NCBI GenBank assembly: GCA_947359465.1
Contig: OX375883.1
Location: forward strand, 19,222,088 to 19,286,087
Reading direction: 5' to 3'
From: Metellina segmentata
Taxonomy: Eukaryota > Arthropoda > Arachnida > Araneae > Tetragnathidae
Length of the DNA stretch: 64,000 nucleotides
Shown here: positions 46,511 to 60,300 of the stretch, one piece after another
Position numbering within the stretch: position 1 is the first letter of the stretch
Layout of the letters: the number at the start of each line of letters is the position of its first letter
The notes under the pieces: model-generated
What the model saw: the letters and a program-made list of their open reading frames with translations, nothing else
What the model was told of the DNA's origin: nothing
Database searches by the model: none
Program-made: the position numbers and the translations under genes

Positions 46511-46561
46511 AGGAAATGCAGCAGGTTGTAAAGTGGAATTATATGTAGTAACTCCTTAGAG

Positions 46562-48324
46562 GTTTTTGAGAAGTTTAAGGAAATGTTAAATTATTGGAAG
46601 GGTCACAGATTGAGTGATTCATCCTTTATACATTTTATTATATAACATTTGAAAATAAATGTAATTGAATAAAACTATGTTCTCAATAGGTTGCTTTTGA
46701 AAAAAGATGTTTTATGACAAAATCATGACAGCATAATTGCTATTTTTTTACAACAGTTCTGCAACAAAATACTTTGTACATGAATTTCTCAGAACAGGAA
46801 ATCTTTGAGACATATTATCTCACAAACCTAAGCTATAGGCAACAAAATGAAACAAATCTTTTGCACAAAAAAAACCCATAACAATTAAAATAAAACACTG
46901 TAATGTTTAGAAAACTTTTCAATACATTACAAGCTAAACTAATTGTAAAAAAATAAATTGTAACTGCTACATATAAACGTTGCATACTTCTATGTTCTAA
47001 TAACAAAGGTTTTCTCAAACCTATCTACGATTAATTTCAAATTTTATACATTTTTATCATTTTAATAGAGTAAACAGAAAAGTCAGCACTGAAAATCAAA
47101 ATATCATGGAAGTAAACAAATACACAAACAATGTCCATTCACAATTGCATTTTTTGTTAGAAGTAACAAGTGAGTCTTGAATAATAGCGTACACTGTATT
47201 GTAAATAATTCTGAAGACAACAAAGAGCATCTCAGATTTGTATGTGACAGTACAAAAATATATAACGAGATGCACGAAAGCTATCCAAGAAGCTGTTTGT
47301 CCAAATATACTCACAAATTTTGGTGCGCACTTATTTTCAAACGCAATAATTATAAATATGAATTATTTTAACGTTTGACAAAATGGTTGTATTTTAAGCA
47401 GTGATTATTCTTGTTCATTAAGAAACTATACATATTAATAAAAATGTTGTTAAAACCGGTGGATTTTTCAGTGCCTGATAATCTATAAATCTCAAAAACA
47501 CGTTTTCAAGAAAGATCGAAAATTTTCATCGTGCAAATAGCATTTTGAGTTGCATTCAATGACATAAAATGCAAAAAACTAACTTTATTTTGAAATAAAT
47601 ACTTCGTCGATTAGAACAAAACAAAATTTTCGTTAAACAGTGGTCGTAGTAAAAAATGTTGCTTTTGAAAATAACAGAAATAATTACTTACGTTACGAGT
47701 TTTGAAATTGTTCCACAAACATAAAAATATCTCCAACAGAAATGTTTGATCAGGTTTGGTAAAACATCTAATCGGAAATTTGTCAAATATGTGTTACACA
47801 ACTTAATTTAAACATAATTGCGTTTGCAGCATATCGAAAGAGAAACCAAAACACCATTTCACTACCACACAACCACTTCGGCATTCTGGCATTGGACATT
47901 TTTTTAACTTTCACATTTTTCAAAATGATTATCGAGAACGAAAATGAAATTAGTTTTGTGGTGATCAATGCTTTCAAAAATTTCTTTGCTTTCTTTGAAT
48001 GATGGAATGAACTACTTCATAAGCATTTTGAATATGAGAAAAAAATTGTTTATTTTGATTCGTTCAATTTTCATAATAAAATTATTAAAATAAACTGTAA
48101 GCACTTTGAAATGTTCAAGTGATTTTTCTGATATCTATATGTAATGCTAAATTTTTTCTGAAAGAATAAAATTTTCGGAAAGTAATTTGATTTTAACTGT
48201 ATCCTATATATTCATTTTCAATCGTCTGCTAGCGCTAAAATTAAAATTCGATTTCTTATATAGAACACAGTGATTTTCTTTGAAGAAATACGAACATAGT
48301 CGACGAAAGACATCTGTGTGTGAA
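46562..48324. other. HFM1 upstream region
   Basis: AT-rich. Short ORFs have no motifs. A TTATATAG word near 48258 lies about 65 bp before the proposed HFM1 start and could be a TATA-like element. Nothing else is supported. Confidence 0.3.
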
Positions 48325-48374
48325 ATGGATGCTTTAACATCGTTATTCGGCGATGTATTGACTCAAAACAATGC
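48325..48374 (+). CDS. HFM1: Proposed HFM1 exon 1
   Basis: ATG opens MDALTSLFGDVLTQNN and ends at GC followed by a GTAAGA donor. The two-base overhang joins exactly to exon 2 (GC+T, Ala) with an open frame. Support is positional and by phase only; the peptide is too short for homology, and the intron of 6.5 kb contains other elements. Confidence 0.5.
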
Positions 48375-51300
48375 GTAAGACAAAATGTCCTCTTAAAATT
48401 AATTTTATTGGTGTGTTATAAACATTATATAGATATTTACTAATTGTTATAAAAATATTCATGACGCTTGAAATAAAAATGTTTACAAAAGCTTTTTTCT
48501 TCATGTCAGCAAAAAGAAGTTTCAGGCGAAACTTGTTTGAAACTAAATTTTTGAATAAGTAGTAAATACCTACCTGGTATTTTCCCAGTGAAATAATTTG
48601 GGGAAAAAAAATCACTCGTTGAGTAAAACTCCAAATTAAAATTTACTTCTACAAATACAAATATTGACGACCAGCTACAGGCTCAAGCCCAACAAGGCTG
48701 GTCCTTTGTTTATGAATTCCCCAATTCCCACTGACTATCCAATTGTGTCTTAAATTCGTACACTCCCTTTGAATTAACTATATTTTCAGGCAACGCGTTC
48801 CAACTGTCTATTACCCTATTAAAGTAGTAGTTTTTCCTTAAATCCCGATTAAAATGTGTATTATTCAATTTATACCCATGGCCCCTTGTTCTGTTATCCC
48901 TATTGAAATTTAAGCCCTCTGTGTCCCCTTGTTTTACAAACTTGAAAAGCTGAATCAAATCCCCCCTCCTTCTTCTTCTTTCCAGTGTATACATGTTTAG
49001 CTTACTTAAACGTTCATTATAGTCGAAATTTGCTAGCCCCTTTATTATTTTTGTAGCTCTGTGTTGAACCCTTTCAATTGATTCTATGTCCTTTCTCATA
49101 TATGGAGCCCAGAATTGTACAGCATATTCTAGATGTGGTCTTACTAAACCCTTATATAACGGCAAGATTATATTCTTATCCCTTGAAGTTAGTCTTTTTA
49201 ATATACCCCAATAACCTATTAGCCTTTTTACCCGCAGCTGAACATTGATGACCCATTTTAAAATCCCTGTGAATTATCACCCCAAGATCCTTGACTGTTT
49301 CTCCCTCCTTTACCTTTACTCCCTGCAGACAGTACTCAGCTCTACTGTTCCTGTAACCCATATGCAGAACTTGACATTTCCCTACATTAAATGACATACC
49401 CCATTTTACAGCCCATTCGTATATCTTATCAAAATCCCCTTGTAAATTTTCTATCTGTAACTTGGTATCCACTGTCCCCCATATTTTTAAGTCATCTGCA
49501 AATATACTGATTCTATTCTTTATCCCCTGACCTATATCATCTGAAAATTATAAATAAAATTGGTCCCAAAACTGATCCCTGAGGCACCCCACTTATAACT
49601 TCTGTCCACTGTGAATAATTTCCTTTTACCTGCACTCTCTGCTTTCTACCCAATAACCAATTCTTTATCCATATTAATGTTTTTCCCTGAATCCCCAGCC
49701 TTTCCAATTTAAACAGTAATGCCTCATGAGGTACTTTATCAAAAGCCTTTTGAAAATCTATGTACATGATATCCACACTGCTCTTTTTATTCAGCTCCTC
49801 AGTAATTTTTTCATAGAACTTCAAAAGGTTTGTAGAGCAGGATCTGCCATTCCTAAACCCATACTGATTCTCTGATATCGGTCCCCCCTCCTCCAAGTAT
49901 AACATTATATGCTTTTTTAACAGAGATTCAAATATTTTGCAAATTACTGATGTTAGACTTACTGGTCTGTAGTTGCCCGAATCACTTTGTATTCCCTTTT
50001 TGAAAATTGGAGTTATGTTGGCCAACTTCCAATCCATTGGTACCCAACCTGTGCTATATGTTGAATTAAATATCGTGTGAATTACTTCCCCCAGTTCTTC
50101 CTCGCATTCCACTAGTACTCTCGGATAAATATCGTCTGGCCCTGGTGCTTTAGATGGCTTAATTCTTTTCAACTGATGTACTATTTCTTCCCTGTTGAAT
50201 TTGCATTCTTTAATTATGCCCCCTGCAAAGGCTCCATCCTTGGGATCCTTTTTTAAATTATAGTTACCATTGAAAACCCCCAGAAAAAAGTCATTTAACA
50301 CATTTGCCATTCCCACCTCGTCTTGAATTAATTCACCTCCCTTCCCCTCCAACGGGCCCGGTGTAGTACTAAATTTATTTTTACCACTTGCATATGCAAA
50401 AAATTCTTTTGGGTTTATATTTATTTCCCTTGCTAATTTTTCCTCCAAGGACACCTTTTGCTTCCGACTAATAGTTTTAAACTCCTTTCTGGCTTTCTGA
50501 TATGCCTCCTTGTCCCTGTCGTTACCAGTGCTTTTATATACCCTGTATGTTCTTTGTTTTAATTTTAAAGCTTTGTGTGTTTCCCCTGAAAACCACATAG
50601 GGAGCAATTTTCTAGATTTTCCTTTTTTCCTGAACGTTACATGTTTTTTTAACACCCTGTCTAACTTATTCTTGAATTCCTCCCATCGTTCAGAATGATG
50701 CGGTGCTAATAATCCCCCTTTGAATGTTTCCTTTAACTCCTCCCTTATCTTATGAAAATTTACCTTTCTGAAATTTGGAATTATTCTACTATTGATTGTG
50801 TATGCTGACTGAAAATTTATACTTAATCTGATACTTCTATGATCACTTTCTCCCAGTGGCTCACCTATAACCAAATCCTGCACCATATCCTCATCATTGC
50901 TGAAAATCAAATCCAATATTGCATTGTCCCTAGTATCCTCATACACCATCTGTTACAAAAACAATCCTGTATCACTTCCAAAAATTCTGCCCCTTTCCTA
51001 TTTGTAGCTAGATTGTTTGTCCAGTCAATATTTGGATAATTGGACACAAGTGTTCGTTGCAAACTGCACTGCTTTCTCCACGATTTCATTTATTTGGCTT
51101 CCAAAAATATCATCAGACTTCTCATTTTAATAATACACTTCTCAAAACTTATCCTAGCAATCTGTAGGTATTTTGAGTGTTGTTTACTTCTTCTAAAACA
51201 CTACTCCAGAAATACAAAAAACATAATAAAGAAAAATCCATACTGCTGACAAAAGCATTTGTGCTGCTCCTCTGGTTTCAACAGTTTCTGTGGGATCACA

Positions 51301-54300
51301 AAGTTCTTCAATGGCATCAACGGTCTTCTTAAGATTAGCATATACAGGTTTTACAGCTTTGTAGTGAGCACTCCATCTTGTATCTGAAAGTCTCTTGACT
51401 GTACCTCCAACATTAGTTACAAAGATCATCCATCTGTGTAAAACTGAGAAAAAGCAGTACATTTTAAGGTCCCCAAAAAGATTATATGTTGTGAAACAGT
51501 TGAAAAAGAGTGCACTCCACACAGATTAAGAGTGATTTGTATAAGGAACAAATAATGCTTTAGGATTAAGTTTACGAATCCTCGCCTGGAATGTTCTCTT
51601 TAAAAAAGAGATGTTCTGGCAACCTTAGTTATAACATGACTTTTAAAACTGATTAACTGATTGGTTATTTTCTGAGAGTTGACAACCCTACTACAGACTG
51701 AAGTCACTTCACTTATCCATATGCTCTCCACTACACACCGTCGAATTCAGCCGCGTTTCCTTGCGTTTGTTGACTGAACTTATGTTTTTATATGCATTAT
51801 GTTGATTTAATTGTCAGATGAAGTTATTAAACTCGTTTTAAACATATTTTTTTAAGTGTCGTAAGCCACTCAATTTGTTAAATTTAAAAAAAATTTGCCA
51901 ATTTGTCATACATGTTTTTTGATGACACCTGGGGTGACCCGCACCCCTTTCCAACTCCACTGCATACACAAATACAAGCTCATGCAGTGTTATAAGTGAT
52001 GAGCTGTAAAACCCTATCTAATGGAGTTCGTATTAATGACTTTACAATATGTAATTGTCGGATTGCAAATATTGTGCCAATTTGGTAACTTGATGACACT
52101 AGAACCCATCCGATAATGAGGTGAACGCTCAATGGCACCCCACTCTCCAAACTTTCATGCCATGCCAATGTGAGGACATTTGACGTCATGACAGATTTAA
52201 CATGTACCAGCCTCATGTATAGGATGGTCTATGTGGATTGCGACTTGGTATTGTTTAAAAAAAAATGATTTAACTGAGGTTAAAATTAAAAGTTGCTATT
52301 TACTCAAAACATGTCCTAAAAATTTCAAAAAATGACCCAAATATGTGTTTTAAATCTCAAAAATGACTCACAAATTGTTCGTATCTGGCATCAGTTTCAA
52401 AATTTTTTAATTTCCAATGGTCTGTCTAAGATACCTACAGAAGAAGAAAAAAACTACAAAACAATAAGGAGAGGCCTGCTGTTACTCGAGTTAGCCCACT
52501 GCACTAGCAATCTGCGAGTTGTAGGTACCACAAATTGGATTCATGTCAGGTTTGATTTCTCCCTGTTTGTATTTCTCTTCTGTGTCGGTAAAACTTTGTG
52601 TGCATGTCCATTTCTTGACGTTGTATATATTGGTTTGGTGGAGTACTTGCGCCATGAAACTAACACAACACACAAATTCTGTACCACAATCTATATAAAT
52701 AAGAATGGAGTGTTTGTTTGTACATTGAATATTTTTGACTCATTTCGCTATCCATTTTGGACTTTTCTAATGCCAAATCCGTCTCTTGCACGTTTGTCTG
52801 TCTCTGTGTGTGCCCAATGTATGTCCACATGGTTTAATATATTTTTATGAAACCTTTACTATTGTGAGTACTTGCATTCATTTAGTGACTGAACTTGGTT
52901 GCGTAAGTCTGTCCGTCTTCCAGTTCGATTTTGTGTTTGTGTATTTGTACAGGCATCACATGAATTTATTATTTTATTACATATATTTGCATACAATGTG
53001 CTTTGTTTCATACATCATATATTAGTTTAGTGAATGAAATATTTCTTTATTTTAATATTTAGATAATTTTCAGGCCAAAAAATCTAAGTAAGTATACTTA
53101 AAGTCGAAAACATGTGGAACCTACTGCTCAGGGCAAGGAACCTGGGATATAAGATTTTTCCTCATTTAAGCTTTCTAGTTCTTTCCTGTAAACATTTTAT
53201 TTTAGACTGAGAGTCTATCTGTTTAGACAAGCATATAAGTCTCTTGATGTTAAGTAGAGGTAAAGGGGATTTAGGTTGGGGAAACCTTAACCAAATGTTT
53301 CGTCTGTTCATTGCCAAATATATATCACAGTGATTTGGAAGTCGCTCCATGTCTCAAGGATAGTTTTGAATAGAAGTCCTAAAACTTGATTGTTGCAGTA
53401 AGGTGTTGGGAAGATCTGAGTTCATTGCTAAAAATATCGCAACAACCAAGTATCTATTGAAAGGTACTATTTTTATTTCTAGACTTTATTATTAAGAAAT
53501 TGCAAATATAATTTATCCATACACTTTTATTAGATTAATTTTGTCCTTATAAAAAAAATGACACGAGTCAAAACCTCAAGCCTGGTCATAGATAACTTAT
53601 TTGTCCATGTTTTTGTAGTAATTGTTGTGTTAACCTTTACTAAATATTTCTATGGAATTCTATAAAAATTTCTTGAGTGTGATCTATTATGGCTCATTTT
53701 CTATCTTTAAATCTTTGGTTGAATACGTAATAGTGTGTAGATAAAAAGAATAAATAAAATTTACAAATCAAAATATTTTTTAAGTATGTAATTTGTTGTT
53801 TTATAATGACATGAAAAATTTCTTAAATAACTTTAAAATAAGATGGGTTACGTTAAAATAAAACTGGTAGTCATACTTAGTAAATAACCCCTTGGACAAA
53901 TAGAACGCGGGTTAATATGTAGCCTATCATATCCGCAGAGTTCTAAAATATAAGTGTACCAAATGTGTGGATTGGTCAAAAGGTGGATTAGTGTAGAGAA
54001 TAGACAAACGTCAACTCTGCTTTATATATTTAACAGAAGTTCCGTTATTCCACCTGCCACTGAATGGAATTGAAAAAAAAAATTGCATTTGCTTCAAACT
54101 AAATTAGTAGTGAATGCTGTAACAATTTAACTTACCATCTTCTCATATTGATGATGAAATTCAAAAATATCACATACTAGGTGAAAGAATGGCACAATGA
54201 AAACATATTCATAGGAAAACTAAGTGCAAGACTATCCACCGAAAATTCGCCATTTTTACTGAAATTGAATGCACAGGAATATTTGTTGTCACTCAAAAGC

Positions 54301-57300
54301 TTAAAATCAACTTCAGCAGAAATGTGATAAATATGAAATGGATTATATGGTTGGATACAGCATAGATGCATACTTGCGTCCAAAGTAAATTGTAAAAGTG
54401 ATGCAGAAGTTAAATTGGTATTAAATTTTTTTTCCCCATACACTTAAATAATGCCAACATTCTTTTATGAAAAAGAATTGATGATAAGTTTTCAATCAAC
54501 ATATTATTAATTCAACCCGAGCAAAGCCGGGTATTTCTGCTAGTAAGCTGTATAAAGTAACCTCCTCAATAGGAGCTCATTTCTATGTCTCATGATTTTA
54601 CTTTTGTATAGAACTTCTCTATAGAATTCTGTAGAAATACATTTATTTAGAATCAAAGCTCGCTTTAAAAAAATTTCTAGAATTCTATAGAAACGAAATT
54701 TCATTTTTATAGAATTCTATACTTCTGGAAATCTAAAATTTTGTAAGGGAATACTTTTGAAAATTTTCGAATTGTATAGTCTGTTTAACAATTAATTTAA
54801 TTTTTGTGTGAAATGCTACTTTTATTTGTATGCTTGCATAACATGTTCTCATTATACAAATAAATCATTGCAGTTTCTCTAAAAAGCAATACCAAAATAG
54901 TTTACAAATTCATGATATGGACGGAGAAGGTGGATCAAGAGAAATTAGTTTCAGCCATAGTAAGTTTCTTTTGACATCAATGTATATTTTTTGTAGTGAA
55001 TAAAATTGCATTCATTAATTTGTTCTTGAATTGCATTTATTAATTTGTTCTTGAATTGCATATTTCAGATATGAAAACTGATGCAAACTCAGCTGTGAAT
55101 CTGATTCCGATATCCAGAATTCGTATCCTTAAATCTGGGAAAATGTTGCCAGGTTTGCTATCGTGTGAAGCACTATTGGCTGAGTTTTGTCTTTAATGAA
55201 ACAAGTCTTAAAGTTTCCATGACTTATAAATATTTTAAAGAATAAGTTAAAAGAGGCATAGCTAATAGGTGTCAAAAATATAGTGGTTGATTTTCAATAT
55301 TCTTGTAGATTTCTTATTTCTGTCATTTTTTAATTAAACTGATCAATACCTTTGGGATGTTTCTCTAATACTTTAAGTACTCTTAATAGCTCTCAAATTT
55401 CAATGTGTTACTTGTAAGTTTTAATAAATGCAGGAAGCTTAAAGGAGACTTAATTACTTGTGATGAGATAAGTATTAATCTTAAAGGCCATTTTATGTAA
55501 AGGATTATTATTAAAATCATAACTCACAGAATCGATTTAACGTTAATGGTATTGCACAATATGTAATGAATTAAATAAAGTACAGACATGAAGAAAACAT
55601 GATCCAACCCCCTTTATTTCGAGCACTATTCATAGAGAAGCAAATTCAATAATACAATTCAAAAGAGAACAACGTCCTTTATAAATTCAAATGCAAAAAA
55701 TTGCATAAGGCTGTCTTCATGCCAAAATTGGCACAAATAACAAAATTTTCAATAGAAACACTGTTTTTATGCCTTAATCAGATTTTACATCGTTGAATTA
55801 GTCTAAACATGAAATTTCATGACTTTACTATCTTTATATCTGGAGATATTCAAGAAATGTGAATTTCGGGGATCACCTCCATATTGAAAATTGCTATTCA
55901 TAGATCAATATTAATTGTAGTTATTCAAGATCTGTCATTTGATTCTTGGCTGAAAGAAGTCTACCAAGAACTTAAAAAAAACTATTCATTCTTGGCATAA
56001 TCGTTTTCAAATACAAAATTTATGCAACCTAAAATCATACCTACAAGTATTGATTTACAATCAAACTGATATTCTGATCATCCAAACAGTGGATAGTGAG
56101 TCATTTAATGGGATTTTTTTAAGCTACGGCATGTTCTCCTATTGTAGCATCCGGTAAAATGTGAGTCTAAGAGCAAATGTTTTGAAAATTAGATTTGAAT
56201 GGATGGCTATTTGATAGAATGTAATGACTTATGTGTAGTGGATATTTATTCTCAAACAAACTACTAGATGCTGTTGTATGTCAGCATCTCATGTCATGAA
56301 ATCAGTTTTGAACAGCGATCTAGGTGGAAAGACTGCAACTTAACTTGTATTTTGTGTGCGGAAGGTTATGAAATCAGTAAAAGGTTTGGTCCTGTCAATT
56401 CTTTTGAAACATGGATAGAGAGGGAAAAGTAAAGTTTTTAATGGAATCAAGCTGTTTATACATGGCAGTAAAAATGTTGCCTGAGCCAGGTGACAAATGC
56501 AATATGTAAGCAATTGAGAGATTTCACATGGTTTGGTTCTCTTAATTCTAGAATCTAGCTGTTTTCACTCATGCCATTTGCCTAAGAGCCAGTGGCAAAT
56601 GCAATATGTAATCAATTGAGAGATTTAAAACTTAACTCAATCCATCCGCTGGTATTTTCAGCTTATGATGAACTGGATGAATCAGATGCTGGAATGTTCT
56701 TAATGGTGATTGGCACACCTTGTTTACTTGCACTTCAATGAATTCCTTGTATAGTTTTTGCAAATTTACGTATTTTAGTTATAAATATGGTACTTTTTGT
56801 TGTTGTCTCTAGTCACATTTTGATGGTGACAAAGGAGACATCCTCGATGCCATTTCTATTTCCATGTAAACGTTGCCCCTCAGGTATCTCACAGTCAAAC
56901 AAGAATGAGCCCAGTACTGTCTTTTATTTTTTATTTTTCTTTGGTACTTCCTTCATAAGTACAACAGCCCAAAGAAAAAACGTCTGTTTGACAGCAGCAC
57001 ATATTTATTGTTCATATCAATAGCAAACTAATTATCCATATTCACAATTCCTACATGTGTGAAAGACGCCAGCGAAAGGAGCTGATGGTGGCACTGGTTT
57101 TGATGGTGTTTGTGGAAAACTAAAGGTTCATGTGCCATTTACCTATGTAATTGAGACCATTAATAAACCGAATGATTCAATTTTTGAAAGCAGTATTTTG
57201 AAATGCATTAGACCAACCAACCGATCTAGTGGTTAAGGTGTTGATCTCTGGATCAGAAGGTTCTTGGTTCGCATCTTGGGTCAGGGTATGGATGTAAAAT

Positions 57301-60300
57301 TGTGCTGTCCTTTGTTAGGAGCAATGATGGCCTTCCCCACTGGGTGCTCCTTCACGAGTGGCCATCACTTCCGGCATAATGGCCAATGATTGATTTCATA
57401 AGTGCCCTCCATTGGGAAAAAAATGGATTAGTTTTATTTTTACTCAGCACTCAAAACATTTTCAAAGTTTTTTTTAGGAAATCTGCTTTTTGAAGTTTCA
57501 TCAAAATTGATATTCACTTATATTCTGTTTAAGTAAAGAATGTGTTGCTTTTCCTATATAACTTTCAGCTTCAAAATATCAGTCGGTATTTAGCGAATTT
57601 CCTTACTTTAATGTTGTACAGTCTACAGTTTTTCAAGATGTAAGTAAAGCATTTCACATTTTTGAAAATCAATTGAAAAATTATATGAACCATTATGATC
57701 TTTAGTGAATTTATGAGATTTAATGTAAACTTAATAAGATAAATTCCAAAGCTTTTAGATAAATTTGTATTTTCAATGTTTATGACAAAATAATTAAAGC
57801 CTTAAAGTTTCACTATTGTGCATTTAAAATTCCCAATATTCGTAGCATTTCCATATATGAACCTAATGCCATAAACTCGTAAAACCGACCAGCAATGTTT
57901 GAAAATTTTTTCAGGCATTTTATACCGATAAGCCCTTGGTTGTGTCTGCTCCTACAGGATCTGGAAAAACTGTAATTTTTGAACTAGGCATCATCAGACT
58001 TCTTATGCTAATATCTGACCTTGGTCAAATGTCATCCCGTTATAAAGTTGTCTATAGTAAGAAACGTTTTCTGCTCTCTTTATTTTTTAATCTGTTACTT
58101 TGAACTAAAAATAATTCTTTATTCAGAAGAACAGATTTTGTTAATTATTGATAAGAGCTAAAAATTTTACGACCTATCAAGGAAAATGGACAAGGTATAA
58201 TTATAGTTGTGTGTTCCTGTTTCATAGTGAAATTGATTTATTGAAATTTCCCATCCCTTGCATTGTGTTAGTGCTTTCTTTTGTCATGGTATATTTTGTT
58301 ATTACCAGTTACTACAAAATTGTAATGCTTCTTAAATATTCATAAAAGTTACATTTTTAACCATACAGAATCTAGAACAAATTGCAAATCTACAAAAATT
58401 AAAACACATTTTGCTGTTTAAAGAGATAAAATGTAGTTTTTTAGATTGGATCTTTTAATTGCAAAAGTTAGAGCAGATGGTTTGTGAATTTATTTTGTTC
58501 AAGGAATCTATGTAGCTGTTTGAAAAATGTAATTCTGTGGTACCAGTTTCAGAGATTCGTTCTGTAAAATTACTTAAGCAGTCACATTTAAGAAAACACT
58601 TTTAAACTTACGAAGAACTAGATGAAAAATCTAATATTTTTTTAATGCGCCAATTTGATCTTACTTTTTGAGGCCACATTCATTATATATCTGGAACATT
58701 AGAGCATTTGCTGTCATAGTTTATAATTTTGAACTGAAGAACATGTGGCATTTCTTATGCTCTTAATTATTAATACAGTAAGAATTTCTCACACCACTAC
58801 CATCTTTTTCTGGACAGTGGATTTTATGCTTGTAGCATTATTTCACCACATATAGTTCTACCATGACCAGCCTTACTTTCAAGTACAATAGAAATCTAAT
58901 GCCATAATAGTATTATGATATTATAGATTAATTTTATTTTTGATTATAACAGTTTGCTGTCTTTCTATCTGGAAAAAACATTTAAATTACGGAAAAAACA
59001 AACTTCTTGTATAGTGCCACATAACTTTTCCATAGAAAACGCTACTGGTCTCCCAGAAGCATGAGCCTCTCAGTAATTTCCCAATTTCCTGGTGGGCCAG
59101 TTTGTCCCTAATAGATTCACAGGCGATTTTTTTTTTGTTGTTGCTATTTTTCAACTTCGGTGACTGGGGGTATTTTTTTTAAACAAAATCCACTCAAAGA
59201 TCCTATTTTGAATATTTGCAGCTTTTTTGAAAATTTACCAAAGGTCAAAGAACTTTTTTATCTAATGGCAGACAGAAAAATATTTTCCCAACTTTTCTGT
59301 AGAGATAATTAGGGTTCCCATCGGTCAGGGAAAACCTGGAATTGTCAGGGAATTAAATTCTGTCCAAAAAAAAATCAGGGAAAAGACGGAAATTTACGCA
59401 TTTTTATCTAAAACCTGGAAAATTGCCTCAGTGACCTGGAAAATGATTGATCATGGCTTCTCAGATGCTTTGGAGAAGTGTAGCCAATAAGATTCATACA
59501 GTTTCGTATTACTTTATTTTATTAATTGAATTTTTCAACCGATTTTTAAAGGAACTACTAATATTTAACAGGTAAATAATTTTTTTTCGTCCACTGGCTT
59601 AAATTAAAAAATCTCATGTTTATTATACATTAATCACAAATTGATTTTTAAGTCAAATATGTTTGATTATTTGAATAAGTTATTTTTATGCAAAATTACT
59701 TGTGCTTTGTGTATTAATTTTTACAGTGTATGATTCTTAAATTGATTTTTAATATTGGCTATCGAATGCTAAATCATTGCTTGGTTTTTCATCTTAAAAA
59801 TGTTGTGAATTGCTAAAGTATGACCTGGAATTTTGTAAAAAATTGTCTGGAAAACCTGGAAAAGTCAGGGAATTTTATTTTTGAAATAGAGTGGGACTTC
59901 TGGACAACATTATCCAAGGGACGCCAATTTTGAAGGCCGTAGCAACCATGATAAAATGTCTTGGAATCTGGTTTCTAGATTGCTGTGAAAACCAAATAGA
60001 GAAAATAATTTTTTTTAAATTTTAAAATTCAAATTTCTTGGCGGGACCAATGTTTTTTTCATAATTAAATAGCACATTTTGAGTTTTAACTTATTCATTT
60101 TGAATCCGGGCAACTAAAGTAGCTGCAAAATTAGGGTTTAAGAGATATTTTACTACTATTTCTTTAAATGTATGCTGGTAATGCTAGTATTTCTCAAGTG
60201 CTTTGGTAGTTCTGCTCTTATCGGAAAGCTACTAAAACGTCATTAAGTGTTGCACACTACCATCAAACAGAAATTTAAATGTATTTTTTGCTGTAAATTA

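Larger units (their letters stand above)
55123..57568 (+). other. HFM1 intron 3
   Basis: Contains a 40-bp direct repeat (56484 and 56585) and a SINE at 57212. Otherwise nothing is recognised. Confidence 0.4.

Noticed and set aside
52332..52850. 172-codon plus-strand ORF
   Set aside because: It runs through SINE-C sequence and across the Helitron start; no protein motif.
55123..55153. Alternative donor CCAG/GTTTGC for HFM1 exon 3
   Set aside because: Better exonic context but wrong phase: joining it to exon 4 gives a stop codon, whereas TTC/GTATCC keeps the frame and the family sequence.
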